Source: Pandoraea sp. PE-S2T-3 (GTDB taxonomy: Bacteria > Pseudomonadota > Gammaproteobacteria > Burkholderiales > Burkholderiaceae). Taken from it: DNA of 64,000 bases. The notes beneath the pieces were generated by a model. That model had not been told where the DNA came from. It was given only the letters and a program-made list of their open reading frames with translations, and ran no database searches. A program made the position numbers and the translations under genes. The DNA is taken from positions 186,001 through 250,000 of the forward strand of contig NZ_NGUQ01000011.1 in NCBI RefSeq assembly GCF_002179965.1. Direction: 5' to 3'. Below are positions 8,786 to 16,394 of the stretch, piece after piece (position 1 is the stretch's first letter; every line of letters starts with the position of its first letter).

Positions 8786-9013
8786 TCAGGTCACGACAAC
8801 TAACGTGACGGTTGCTTGCCCAGTGTTCGGGCAGGACGGCTCTGGAAGCGGTCGTTTCGCGTAAAACACCAATGCAGCCTCAAGCGCTTCGCGTGCCTGC
8901 ACATGCGCGTCAGCCTCGTCATCAGCAACGGTAATTGCTTCGGGCACGTCCGGAAACCTCACCAGTAAGGTGCCATTTGTGTCTCGTTCAAGCGTAAAGG
9001 GATAGGTCGACAT
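8786..9013 (-). CDS. Orphan HicB-like antitoxin domain protein
   Basis: A 75-residue protein with the HicB-like fold pattern: YPFTLERDTNGTLLVRFPDVPEAIT (in outline, residues 4-28), then ADDEADAHVQAREALEAAL. This is the partial RNase-H-like domain that binds HicA toxin. Full HicB antitoxins usually continue into a short DNA-binding segment with a KVALYQAM-like helix. Here the chain ends in ATVTLVVVT, so the C-terminal part seems lost. No HicA-like frame occurs in the 110 bases upstream or downstream. It may be a solitary remnant or act with a toxin encoded elsewhere. Confidence 0.7.
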   Translation of the reverse strand: MSTYPFTLERDTNGTLLVRFPDVPEAITVADDEADAHVQAREALEAALVFYAKRPLPEPSCPNTGQATVTLVVVT

Positions 9014-9124
9014 AGTCCGCCACAGGATACGAAGTGTTGAGGGATGAACGCCGCATCATCGCCTCGCGTGGAGCCAGATTGAAGGTCAACGGTCCGTTAT
9101 CGGAAAGACCCTAGCTTTTCAATG

Positions 9125-9155
9125 AAAAAAGCCGCAGCGGATTCGCTGCGGCTTT
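9125..9155 (-). terminator. Terminator of the hydroxyacid dehydrogenase gene
   Basis: A 12-bp stem (AAAGCCGCAGCG / CGCTGCGGCTTT) with a GATT loop. Read on the minus strand it ends in a T6 run. Confidence 0.88.
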
Positions 9156-9192
9156 CCATGCCGGTACCCAACGTCGAACCAGCAATCCCCCC

Positions 9193-10380
9193 TTACGTCC
9201 TGCCCGGCTCCGGAAGATACGGACCGAGACCCGTGGGGTAGCTGCCCGGCAGGAGCATCGAGGGATCGAGACGGTCGACGGTCGTGCGGCCCGTCAGTGC
9301 CATCGTCACGTCCATTTCCTTCGCCATCACTTCCAGCGCACGGCGCACGCCGGCTTCGCCCATCGCCCCTAGTCCATACAGGAACGGACGGCCGATCAGC
9401 GTGCCCTTCGCGCCCAACGCCACCGCCTTGATGACGTCCTGCCCCGAGCGGATGCCACCGTCGAGCCAGACCTCCGTGTCGCGCCCCACCGCCGCGACGA
9501 TGTCGGGCAACGCGCGAATCGTCGACATCGTGCCGTCCAACTGACGCCCGCCATGATTGCTCACGACGATGGCGTCCGCACCAGTGTCGCGTGCCGCACG
9601 CGCATCTTCGGGATCGAGCACGCCCTTCAAGATCAACTTGCCGCCCCAGCGCTTCTTGATCCACTCGACGTCGTCCCACGACAAACACGGGTCGAACTGC
9701 GCCGCCGACCATGCCGCCAGCGAGCCGATGTCGTCAACACCCTTCGCATGGCCGACGATGTTGCCGAACGTCCGGCGCTTCGTCCCCAGCATGCCCATGC
9801 ACCAGCGCGGCTTGGTCATCATGTTGACGATGTTCGGCAACGTGAGCTTGGGCGGCGCCGACAGACCGTTCTTGATATCGCGATGGCGCTGCCCGCTGAT
9901 CTGCAAATCCATCGTCACCATCAGCGCCGAACACCCCGCCGCCTTCGCGCGGTCGATCAGGCGCTCGATGAAGTCGCGATCGCGCATCACGTACAACTGG
10001 AACCAGAACGGCGCCTTGGTATGTGCCGCAACATCCTCGATCGAACAGATCGACACCGTCGAGAGCGTGAACGGCACGCCGAATGCCTCGGCAGCACGCG
10101 CCGCCAAAATTTCGCCGTCGGCATGCTGCATGCCTGTCATGCCGGTCGGCGCCAGAGCCACCGGCATCGCCACGTCGGTGCCCAACATCGTCGTGCGCGT
10201 GCTGCGGTGCTCGATGTTGACCGCCACCCGCTGGCGAAAACCGATCGCGCCGAAGTCTTCCGCGTTGGCGCGGTAGGTCGACTCGGTCCACGACCCCGAA
10301 TCGACATACTCGTAGAACATGCGCGGTACGCGCCGCTGAGCGAGAACCCGCAAGTCCTCGATGGTGGTGATCACTGCCAT
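9193..10380 (-). CDS. lldD: FMN-dependent alpha-hydroxy acid dehydrogenase (LldD-like)
   Basis: A 395-residue TIM-barrel flavoenzyme of the L-lactate dehydrogenase / glycolate oxidase / mandelate dehydrogenase family, which oxidises a 2-hydroxyacid with FMN. The active-site signature SNHGGRQLDG with the catalytic histidine is intact, as are the FMN-site segments ALAPTGMTGMQH and WLDGGIRSGQD. Length fits LldD (about 380-400). I start at the ATG at 10378-10380, where the family-like MAVITTIEDLRVLAQRRVP begins; an upstream frame to 10449 adds 23 unrelated residues. An Lrp/AsnC-type gene lies upstream on the same strand, separated by 227 bases that hold phased 11-bp repeats. L-lactate is the likeliest substrate but mandelate or another acid is possible. 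Confidence 0.85.
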   Translation of the reverse strand: MAVITTIEDLRVLAQRRVPRMFYEYVDSGSWTESTYRANAEDFGAIGFRQRVAVNIEHRSTRTTMLGTDVAMPVALAPTGMTGMQHADGEILAARAAEAFGVPFTLSTVSICSIEDVAAHTKAPFWFQLYVMRDRDFIERLIDRAKAAGCSALMVTMDLQISGQRHRDIKNGLSAPPKLTLPNIVNMMTKPRWCMGMLGTKRRTFGNIVGHAKGVDDIGSLAAWSAAQFDPCLSWDDVEWIKKRWGGKLILKGVLDPEDARAARDTGADAIVVSNHGGRQLDGTMSTIRALPDIVAAVGRDTEVWLDGGIRSGQDVIKAVALGAKGTLIGRPFLYGLGAMGEAGVRRALEVMAKEMDVTMALTGRTTVDRLDPSMLLPGSYPTGLGPYLPEPGRT

Positions 10381-10524
10381 GCTGCGTCTCTTTGGTTTTT
10401 GATAGTGCCGATTCAAAGACCGGCATCGGTTGTCGGTAATTCGACTCAATTCAAATCAACTCGCGATGATATTCGACGAGTGATACAAAGAGCCTCTTCC
10501 GCTTGAAAAACCTGTATCACCGAT

Positions 10525-10568
10525 TGAGAATCGACTGAGAATCACCTGAGAAGCGACTGAAAATCGAT
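10525..10568. repeat. Four 11-bp tandem repeats upstream of the lldD-like gene
   Basis: Four consecutive 11-base units read TGAGAATCGAC, TGAGAATCACC, TGAGAAGCGAC and TGAAAATCGAT. The period is one DNA helical turn, so the same face is presented four times. The array is 145 bases upstream of the lldD-like start and just behind the Lrp/AsnC stop, a natural binding site for that multimeric regulator. Confidence 0.7.
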
Positions 10569-10607
10569 TATTGCGAGAATTACAGGTAGTTAATATCTTC
10601 TATTGTT

Positions 10608-11081
10608 TTATTTCTGCTTGACGAGATCGACAAGCGACTGCGTGTTCTTGATTGTCTTGAGCACGATGTTCGATTGAATCGACATCACAGCCGGCGCCCG
10701 GTATAGCTCATTGACGATGAAGTCCGAATAATGCGCGAGGTTACGGGCTCTTACCGTCAAGATGTAATTGGCTGATCCGGTGACAATTCGTGCGGTCACG
10801 ACTTCAGGCCAGTTCTGCACGCAAGCCAGAAACTTTTCATGCCACTGATCGACGTCCGGACGCAATGTGATTTGCACTAGCGCTTCGAACTCCAGACCGA
10901 TATGCTGTGCGTCCACGATACAGCGGTATCCGGAAATCACGCCCCGGTCTTCAAGTAATTTGACCCGGCGCAGGCACGCTGAAGGCGATAAACCGACGGC
11001 ATCGGCCAGCTCCTGGTTGGAGATACGGCCATTGAGTTCCAGATGGCGCAGGATGCGCAGATCGGCAAGGTCAAGGTTCAT
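10608..11081 (-). CDS. Lrp/AsnC-family transcriptional regulator
   Basis: A 157-residue regulator. The N-terminal helix-turn-helix reads LADLRILRHLELNGRISNQELADAVGLS in outline (residues 5-32), followed by SPSACLRRVKLLEDRGVI (32-49). The C-terminal RAM/AsnC ligand-binding domain runs from about residue 65 and includes GSANYILTVRARNLAHYSDF. Length is typical of Lrp. It is transcribed toward the lldD-like gene on the same strand and probably controls it through the phased repeats between them. It could also be the Lrp-type regulator of the distant kyn operon, since Burkholderiales KynR is of this family, but nothing here shows that. Confidence 0.9.
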   Translation of the reverse strand: MNLDLADLRILRHLELNGRISNQELADAVGLSPSACLRRVKLLEDRGVISGYRCIVDAQHIGLEFEALVQITLRPDVDQWHEKFLACVQNWPEVVTARIVTGSANYILTVRARNLAHYSDFIVNELYRAPAVMSIQSNIVLKTIKNTQSLVDLVKQK

Positions 11082-11157
11082 TGGCAGAATCCATCAAGTT
11101 TTCCGGGATTTTGGCAGATCCTTCGACGTCCCGCCAGTTGCTCGGCATAAATAGCAA

Positions 11158-11174
11158 GCAAATTCAAATTTTGC
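11158..11174. promoter_or_regulatory. AT-rich inverted repeat in the 311-bp lrp-porin intergenic region
   Basis: GCAAA-TTCAAAT-TTTGC is a 17-bp inverted repeat with an AT-rich centre, 77 bases upstream of the Lrp/AsnC start. The shape suits Lrp-family autoregulation. The remainder of 11082-11392 shows no convincing promoter beyond the porin ribosome-binding site AAAAGGAG at 11381-11388. Confidence 0.35.
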
Positions 11175-11392
11175 ATTGATATGATAGCCCTCGGCTTTCA
11201 GCCGGGAGGCTGCATTGTTTGCGCCGGACATCGGGGGATTGCTCGCGTTGCGCAACCACCCAAGGCACCAAAAGTGCAGTTCCGGTTGTCGCCGTTGTCG
11301 TGCCAAAAAGAGTCCGCCGTCTCCTATATCGGAAGGAGAAGCGGGCCAGTTTCGACAATTAGCTGATGTCTACAAGACTAAAAAGGAGACCC

Positions 11393-12481
11393 ATGAAGTC
11401 TGCAATTCCGGCCAGCCTGGCCATTGTGACGGCCGCTTGCGGCCTGGCTTTCAGCACTACCGCCGCCGCCCAAAGCTCGGTCACCCTCTACGGGATCGTC
11501 GACCAGAGCGTTCGCTACCAGACCAACGCCAATGCCAATAACGATGCCCTCTGGCAAGTGACCAACGGCGCCGTGACCAACAGCCGTTTCGGCTTCAAGG
11601 GCACGGAAGACCTCGGTGGCGGCCTCAAGGCGATCTTCCAGTTGGAATCGGGTATCAACCCGCAGAACGGTACGCTCGCCAACAGCCCGCGCCTGTTCGA
11701 TCGTTATGCCTTCGTCGGCCTGCAAAACCAGTACGGCACCATCAAGATCGGTCGTCAGGCTACCGAGGCGTTCAACGTCTATGGTGACTTCGACCCGCTC
11801 ACGATCGGCAACTACGCAAACAACTCGTGGATGTACAACATCACGCGCGGTCGCGTCGATAATGCCGTCAGCTACGCCGGTACGTTCGGGGGGCTGTCGG
11901 TCGGTGCGACCTACGGCTTCGGCAACACCGCCGGCACGATGGCCGCCAGCAATTACTGGGGTGCGCGTGCCGCCTACGCGATGGGCCCGTTCCAGCTCGC
12001 CGGCGTGTATCAGCAAGCCCGCGACGCGAGCAAGCGCGTGCAGCAGATGTGGGGCTTGGGTGGTATCTACAGCGTCTCGATCGCCAAGGTGTTCGTCGGC
12101 TACATGGGCGGTCGCGACCGCAGCGGCTGGCTCGACGGTACGCTCAACGATCCGTCGCAAACCGTCGCCACGGGCAACCTGAACGACAACCCGCGCAAGG
12201 ACATGACGTTCTATCTCGGCACGACCATTCAGGCCATGCCGAACCTCGCGATCACGGGCGCCGCCTACTTCGACGACATCAAGAACATCAACGCGCAGGC
12301 AGGCGATGCCGGTTCGGGCCGTCGTTACACGTACGTGCTGCTCGCCGAGTACGCGCTGTCCAAACGCACGCAGGTCTACGGCACGGTCGATTACAACAAG
12401 GTCAGCGGCGCCGCACGCGTCGAACTGCCGGGTAACTCGACGCAAGTGGGCGTGGGCACGGGTATTCGCCACATCTTCTGA
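11393..12481 (+). CDS. Gram-negative outer-membrane porin (porin_4 / OmpC-like)
   Basis: A 362-residue trimeric beta-barrel porin of the Burkholderia/Neisseria type. The signal peptide is clear: MKSAIPASLAIVTAACGLAFSTTAAA, with cleavage before QSSVTLYG. The mature N-terminus SSVTLYGIVDQSVRY and the following SRFGFKGTEDLGGGLKAIF pattern are family hallmarks, and the protein ends in the expected C-terminal aromatic signature GIRHIF for BAM recognition. I start at the ATG at 11393, with AAAAGGAG 5-8 bases ahead. It gives passive diffusion of small hydrophilic solutes. Specificity unknown. Confidence 0.93.
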   Translation: MKSAIPASLAIVTAACGLAFSTTAAAQSSVTLYGIVDQSVRYQTNANANNDALWQVTNGAVTNSRFGFKGTEDLGGGLKAIFQLESGINPQNGTLANSPRLFDRYAFVGLQNQYGTIKIGRQATEAFNVYGDFDPLTIGNYANNSWMYNITRGRVDNAVSYAGTFGGLSVGATYGFGNTAGTMAASNYWGARAAYAMGPFQLAGVYQQARDASKRVQQMWGLGGIYSVSIAKVFVGYMGGRDRSGWLDGTLNDPSQTVATGNLNDNPRKDMTFYLGTTIQAMPNLAITGAAYFDDIKNINAQAGDAGSGRRYTYVLLAEYALSKRTQVYGTVDYNKVSGAARVELPGNSTQVGVGTGIRHIF

Positions 12482-12550
12482 TGTCGCCTTACCTGCACCA
12501 GCCGCACCAGCTACGCTGGTCTTAGTTCCATCTTTTGCAGTGGTTTGACC

Positions 12551-12572
12551 CGTCCCGGCTTCGGCCGGGGCG
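12551..12572 (+). terminator. UUCG-tetraloop hairpin after the porin gene
   Basis: CCCGGC-TTCG-GCCGGG forms a stem capped by a C(UUCG)G tetraloop, extended by CG/CG across a mismatch. No T-run follows, so it may be an RNA-stabilising hairpin rather than a true terminator. Confidence 0.5.
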
Positions 12573-12695
12573 GTGGGGTCCGGTCGCGCCGTTTTTGAGT
12601 TGCGTTCGTCAGTCAGGCGCGAACGGGCAATAACAAGCAATGCGGTTTTCATGCGGGTGCCGCCCTGATGCCGACGGCGCCCCAAGAGGTGTGCC

Positions 12696-14144
12696 ATGTC
12701 GCGTTCTCCCCTGCCCCCGTCTCCCCGTAACTTCTCTCACATCACGCGCCGCGAACAAGGTTTGCGACGCTCGCTCACCGCCAGCCAGATGGCCATGATC
12801 GCCATCGGTGGCGCCATCGGCACCGGGCTCTTCCTCGGCAGCGGCTTCGCCATCGGCTTTGCGGGCCCAAGCGTACTGCTCTCCTACGGTATTGGCGCGC
12901 TCATCGCGCTGATGCTCATGGGCTGCTTGGCCGAGATGACCGTCGCGCATCCGACGTCCGGCTCGTTCGGCGCGTATGCCGAGCACTACATCGGGCCGTG
13001 GGCCGGATTTCTGGTGCGCTATGCCTACTGGTCGTGCATCGTGCTCGCCGTTGGCACAGAAGTGAGCGCCATCGCCGTGTACATGAAGTACTGGTTCCCG
13101 CAGGTGCCGGGCTGGTACTGGGTGGCCGGCTTTTCCGCTGCGCTGGTGCTCGTGAACGCCATGTCGGTGAACTTGTTCGGCGCGATCGAATACGGCTTCT
13201 CGCTCATCAAGATTGCGGCCATCGTCGCGTTCATCATGATCGGCGCTTACGTGGTGTTCATCGCACCGGGCTCGGTGGTGAACGCCGATCACTCGCCGGC
13301 CGGCTTCGCGAACTACACGGCACACGGCGGTTTCTTCCCGAAAGGCCTGTGGGGCATGTGGGTCGCGGTGATCATCTCGATCTTCAGCTATCTGTCCATC
13401 GAGATGATTGCAGTCGCCGCCGGTGAAGCCGAAAACCCGGAGCGTGCGGTCACGCGCGCATTCCGCTCGACGGTCGTGCGTCTCGTGCTGTTTTATCTGC
13501 TCACGCTGGCGCTCATGCTCGCCATCGTGCCGTGGACGGCCGCCGGTCACGACGAAAGCCCGTTCGTGAAAGTGATGCAGGCCATCAACATTCCGGGCGC
13601 GGCGGGGGTCATCAACTTCGTGGTGCTGATTGCCGCGCTCTCGTCGATGAACAGCCAGCTCTACATCACCACGCGCATGATGTTCTCGCTCTCGCGTGCC
13701 GGCTATGCGCCCGCGCGCTTCGGCGAAGTGAACAAGCGCGGTGTGCCGCTCGCCGCACTGATGCTCTCGACGGTGGGTATCGCGCTCGCCACGCTGGTGA
13801 ACTTCCTGTACCCCGAGTCGTCGTTCACGTTCATGATGGCGATCTCGATGTTCGGCGCCATGCTCACGTGGATGATGATCTTCGTCACGCATTTCTTCTT
13901 CCGCCGGGCATGGCAGCGCGGCGATCATCCGCGTCTCGCGTTTCGGATGTGGGGCTTTCCGTGGCTCACGCTGCTGGGTGCGGCGCTCATGGCCGCCGTC
14001 ATGGTGACCACGCTCTTTACCGGCGTGTTTCGCATGACGCTGCTCTTCGGCGTGCCGTTCGTGGCCGTGGTGCTGCTGGTGTATTTCCTCTGGTATCGCA
14101 AGCGCGATGGCGAGGGAGACGTTCACGCCGTCACGCAGCAATGA
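12696..14144 (+). CDS. Amino-acid permease, APC superfamily (AAT family)
   Basis: A 482-residue 12-TM permease. The N-terminal consensus of the amino acid transporter family is plain: RREQGLRRSLTASQMAMIAIGGAIGTGLFLGSG in outline (residues 19-51), with the GAIGTGLF substrate/sodium-site loop. PTSGSFGAYAEHYIGPWAGF and the EMIAVAAGEAENPERAV segment follow. This subgroup includes D-serine/D-alanine/glycine, GABA, proline and aromatic amino-acid permeases; it acts as a proton symporter of the inner membrane. It stands alone between the porin and the TetR gene, with a hairpin behind it. The exact amino acid cannot be told. Confidence 0.88.
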   Translation: MSRSPLPPSPRNFSHITRREQGLRRSLTASQMAMIAIGGAIGTGLFLGSGFAIGFAGPSVLLSYGIGALIALMLMGCLAEMTVAHPTSGSFGAYAEHYIGPWAGFLVRYAYWSCIVLAVGTEVSAIAVYMKYWFPQVPGWYWVAGFSAALVLVNAMSVNLFGAIEYGFSLIKIAAIVAFIMIGAYVVFIAPGSVVNADHSPAGFANYTAHGGFFPKGLWGMWVAVIISIFSYLSIEMIAVAAGEAENPERAVTRAFRSTVVRLVLFYLLTLALMLAIVPWTAAGHDESPFVKVMQAINIPGAAGVINFVVLIAALSSMNSQLYITTRMMFSLSRAGYAPARFGEVNKRGVPLAALMLSTVGIALATLVNFLYPESSFTFMMAISMFGAMLTWMMIFVTHFFFRRAWQRGDHPRLAFRMWGFPWLTLLGAALMAAVMVTTLFTGVFRMTLLFGVPFVAVVLLVYFLWYRKRDGEGDVHAVTQQ

Positions 14145-14160
14145 ACAATTGAATGAAACA

Positions 14161-14182
14161 AGGGGTGCCGTCCGGCACCCCT
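14161..14182. terminator. Shared hairpin between the convergent permease and TetR genes
   Basis: AGGGGTGCCG-TCC-GGCACCCCT forms a strong stem. On the minus strand it is followed by TTGTTTCATT, so it fits best as the terminator of the TetR gene. It may also stop the permease transcript. Confidence 0.6.
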
Positions 14183-14192
14183 GGCGATGGCA

Positions 14193-14942
14193 TTACTTCG
14201 ATGCCTTGCGCCGTTTGACGAGCAACTCCAGCATGTCGCGGGTTTGCTCCACCACGACCGCGCGAATCCGGCGATTGCGTTCGGGGTCTTCATCGGACCA
14301 CCCCATCGAGCAATTGACGGAGCGGCCCATCACCCGGAACGCCATCCCCGTGGTGCTGATACACACGGCGCGCATCAGCGTGAGTTCGTCATCCGTCGAC
14401 GTGCCGCAAAGGCGCGCCACGATCCCGCCGGTCACCGCCGCGATGCGTTGCGACAAGCGCTCGTGAAACATCTTGAAGCCGACGTCCGGGCCGAGTCCCG
14501 CCTGTTCGCGGGCCATGAACATGTGCCAGCCGTCGATCTGCGGCACGTCTTCGAGAAAGCCGGCCTTGCGGTCCTGCAACGCACAGAACGCGTCGATGAG
14601 GCGCACATCGCCCGCCGTCAGGTCGGCCAGCACGGCCTCGGCCGCCATCACGGCTTCGCCCACCTGCTTCCATACCACCTCGACGATGTACTCGACGCAC
14701 GCCGTGTACACGCCTTCCTTGTTATCGAAGTAGTACTGCAACGCCGGGGCGTTCACGCCGGCCTCGTTGGCAATGTCGCGCGTCGATGCGCCCGCAAAAC
14801 CGTGCTCGCCGAAACATTTGATCGCCGCCAGGATGATGCGCGCGCGCGTTTCCTCGCCACGCTGGTATCCCGTGTCGACCGCGTGTCGCGGGCGGGCTGC
14901 CGCGCGTGGTGCGCGTTGTGTCTGCGGTGATGTCCGTGCCAT
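14193..14942 (-). CDS. TetR-family regulator with CerR-type C-terminal domain
   Basis: A 249-residue TetR-family repressor. The DNA-binding domain is at residues 30-75 (EETRARIILAAIKCFGEHGF, then ASTRDIANEAGVNAPALQYYF). The C-terminal part, with CYALQDRKAGFLEDVP-like and WHMFMAREQAGLGP sequences, resembles the CerR/YbiH group. E. coli YbiH (CecR) sits beside an HlyD/ABC exporter set, so this group tends to lie next to efflux genes. It is divergent from the emrA-emrB-outer membrane factor operon and probably represses it. The intergenic region holds AT-rich direct repeats. Confidence 0.88.
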   Translation of the reverse strand: MARTSPQTQRAPRAAARPRHAVDTGYQRGEETRARIILAAIKCFGEHGFAGASTRDIANEAGVNAPALQYYFDNKEGVYTACVEYIVEVVWKQVGEAVMAAEAVLADLTAGDVRLIDAFCALQDRKAGFLEDVPQIDGWHMFMAREQAGLGPDVGFKMFHERLSQRIAAVTGGIVARLCGTSTDDELTLMRAVCISTTGMAFRVMGRSVNCSMGWSDEDPERNRRIRAVVVEQTRDMLELLVKRRKASK

Positions 14943-15000
14943 GAATCTCCTTGCTTCCCAAAACTTTCGTCAAAAATATAACACTTGACATAATTCGATC

Positions 15001-15032
15001 AACTGGAATAATTCTGCCAATTGGAATAATTT
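15001..15032. promoter_or_regulatory. Direct repeats in the tetR-emrA intergenic region
   Basis: AACTGGAATAATT (15001-15013) recurs as AATTGGAATAATT (15019-15031), 18 bases on. The second copy ends just ahead of the TAGGAG ribosome-binding site. AT-rich half-sites between divergent genes suggest the operator of the TetR protein. Confidence 0.45.
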
Positions 15033-15044
15033 AGGAGTTTTCCG

Positions 15045-16394
15045 ATGTCTACCGCAGCGCAGGCCCGACTCGAAACGTCGGCACAGTCGATCGATACGGC
15101 CACGCGTCAGCCCGAAGAGGCCAAGACAGCGCCCGGCACCGCGGCCCCGTCCGCCACGCCGGATGGCGCGAATCGCCCCGCCCAGAAAGCCCCCGGCAAC
15201 CCCCGTCGCAAAAAGCTCGCCATCGGCGCGGGCGTGCTGGCGTTGATCGCCGCCGTCGGCTGGGGCACGCAGTGGTGGTTCGTCGGCCGCTTTATCGAAT
15301 CGACCGACGACGCCTATCTGCAAGCCGACAGCATGACCGTCGCCCCGAAAGTCGGCGGTTACGTGACCGAAGTGCTGGTTCGCGACAACGAGACCGTCAC
15401 GCTCGGCCAGCCGCTGGTCAAACTCGACGGCCGTCAGTATCAGGCCGCTTACGACGAAGCGCAGGCGACGGTCGCGGCCCGCGAAGCGGATGTCGCCCGT
15501 GCACAGGCCGAACTGGGCCAGCATGCCGCCAACATTGCGCAGACGCGCGCCGAGCTGGAAAGCGCCCGGGCCAATGCCGCGTACTCGGCCGGACAGGTCA
15601 AGCGCTACGCGCCGCTCGTCGCCACGGGAGCAGAAACGGATGAACGGCTCGCCGAGCTGCGCAACGCCAGCACGCGCGCCGACGCCACGCTCAAGAGCAA
15701 CGAAGCCAGCGTAGACGCGAGCGTGCGCCAGACCGATACGCTCAACGCCGCGCTCGCGCAGGCCAAAGCGCAGTTGTCGGTGGCGCAGGCCAGTGCACGC
15801 AAAGCCGAACTCGATCTCGCCGATACGGTGGTCAAGAGCACGCTGGCCGGTCGCGTGGGAGATCGCACGGTGCGCGTCGGGCAGTTCGCCCAGCCGGGGA
15901 CTCGCCTGCTCACCGTGGTGCCGGTGCAGAACGTCTATCTGACGGCGAACTTCAAGGAAACGCAGGTCGGCCACATGCGCCCGGGCCAGCCGGTGACGGT
16001 GCACGTCGATGCACTGCCCGGCGAGCCGATTCACGGGGTGGTCGATTCGCTCTCGCCGGGCACGGGCGCGCAGTTCGCGCTGCTACCGGCGCAGAACGCG
16101 ACCGGCAACTTCACGAAGATCGTGCAGCGCGTGCCGGTGCGCATTCGACTGGACGTGCCCGAGTCGCTGCGCACGGTCCTGCTGCCCGGCTTGTCGGTGA
16201 CGGCGGACGTGGACACGCACGCGCGTAAGGAAGCGGCACCTGCGAAGCCCGCACAGGCGGCATTGCCGGGTCAGTCGATCGCACCGTTGGCGCTGAGCGC
16301 ACCGCTGAACAGCACCGTCGGCCCCGCGACCAACGCCAACGCCAATGCTCGCGCTACGCCGGGGAGCAACAGCACCGGAGTGCAACGTGGCTGA
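15045..16394 (+). CDS. emrA: EmrA-type membrane fusion protein (HlyD family)
   Basis: A 449-residue periplasmic adaptor of a tripartite MFS pump. The first 57 residues are a polar Ala/Pro/Thr-rich cytoplasmic tail, followed by one membrane anchor at about 58-80. Then come the biotinyl-lipoyl-like half-motif ESTDDAYLQADSMTVAPKVGGYV and a long alpha-hairpin coiled coil (about 140-260, rich in Ala, Glu, Arg, Gln). The beta-barrel part includes VVPVQNVYLTANFKETQ. The proline-, alanine- and asparagine-rich C-terminal tail (from about 395) is unusually long. TAGGAG lies 7 bases before the ATG. It bridges EmrB in the inner membrane to the outer-membrane factor encoded two genes on. Confidence 0.9.
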   Translation: MSTAAQARLETSAQSIDTATRQPEEAKTAPGTAAPSATPDGANRPAQKAPGNPRRKKLAIGAGVLALIAAVGWGTQWWFVGRFIESTDDAYLQADSMTVAPKVGGYVTEVLVRDNETVTLGQPLVKLDGRQYQAAYDEAQATVAAREADVARAQAELGQHAANIAQTRAELESARANAAYSAGQVKRYAPLVATGAETDERLAELRNASTRADATLKSNEASVDASVRQTDTLNAALAQAKAQLSVAQASARKAELDLADTVVKSTLAGRVGDRTVRVGQFAQPGTRLLTVVPVQNVYLTANFKETQVGHMRPGQPVTVHVDALPGEPIHGVVDSLSPGTGAQFALLPAQNATGNFTKIVQRVPVRIRLDVPESLRTVLLPGLSVTADVDTHARKEAAPAKPAQAALPGQSIAPLALSAPLNSTVGPATNANANARATPGSNSTGVQRG

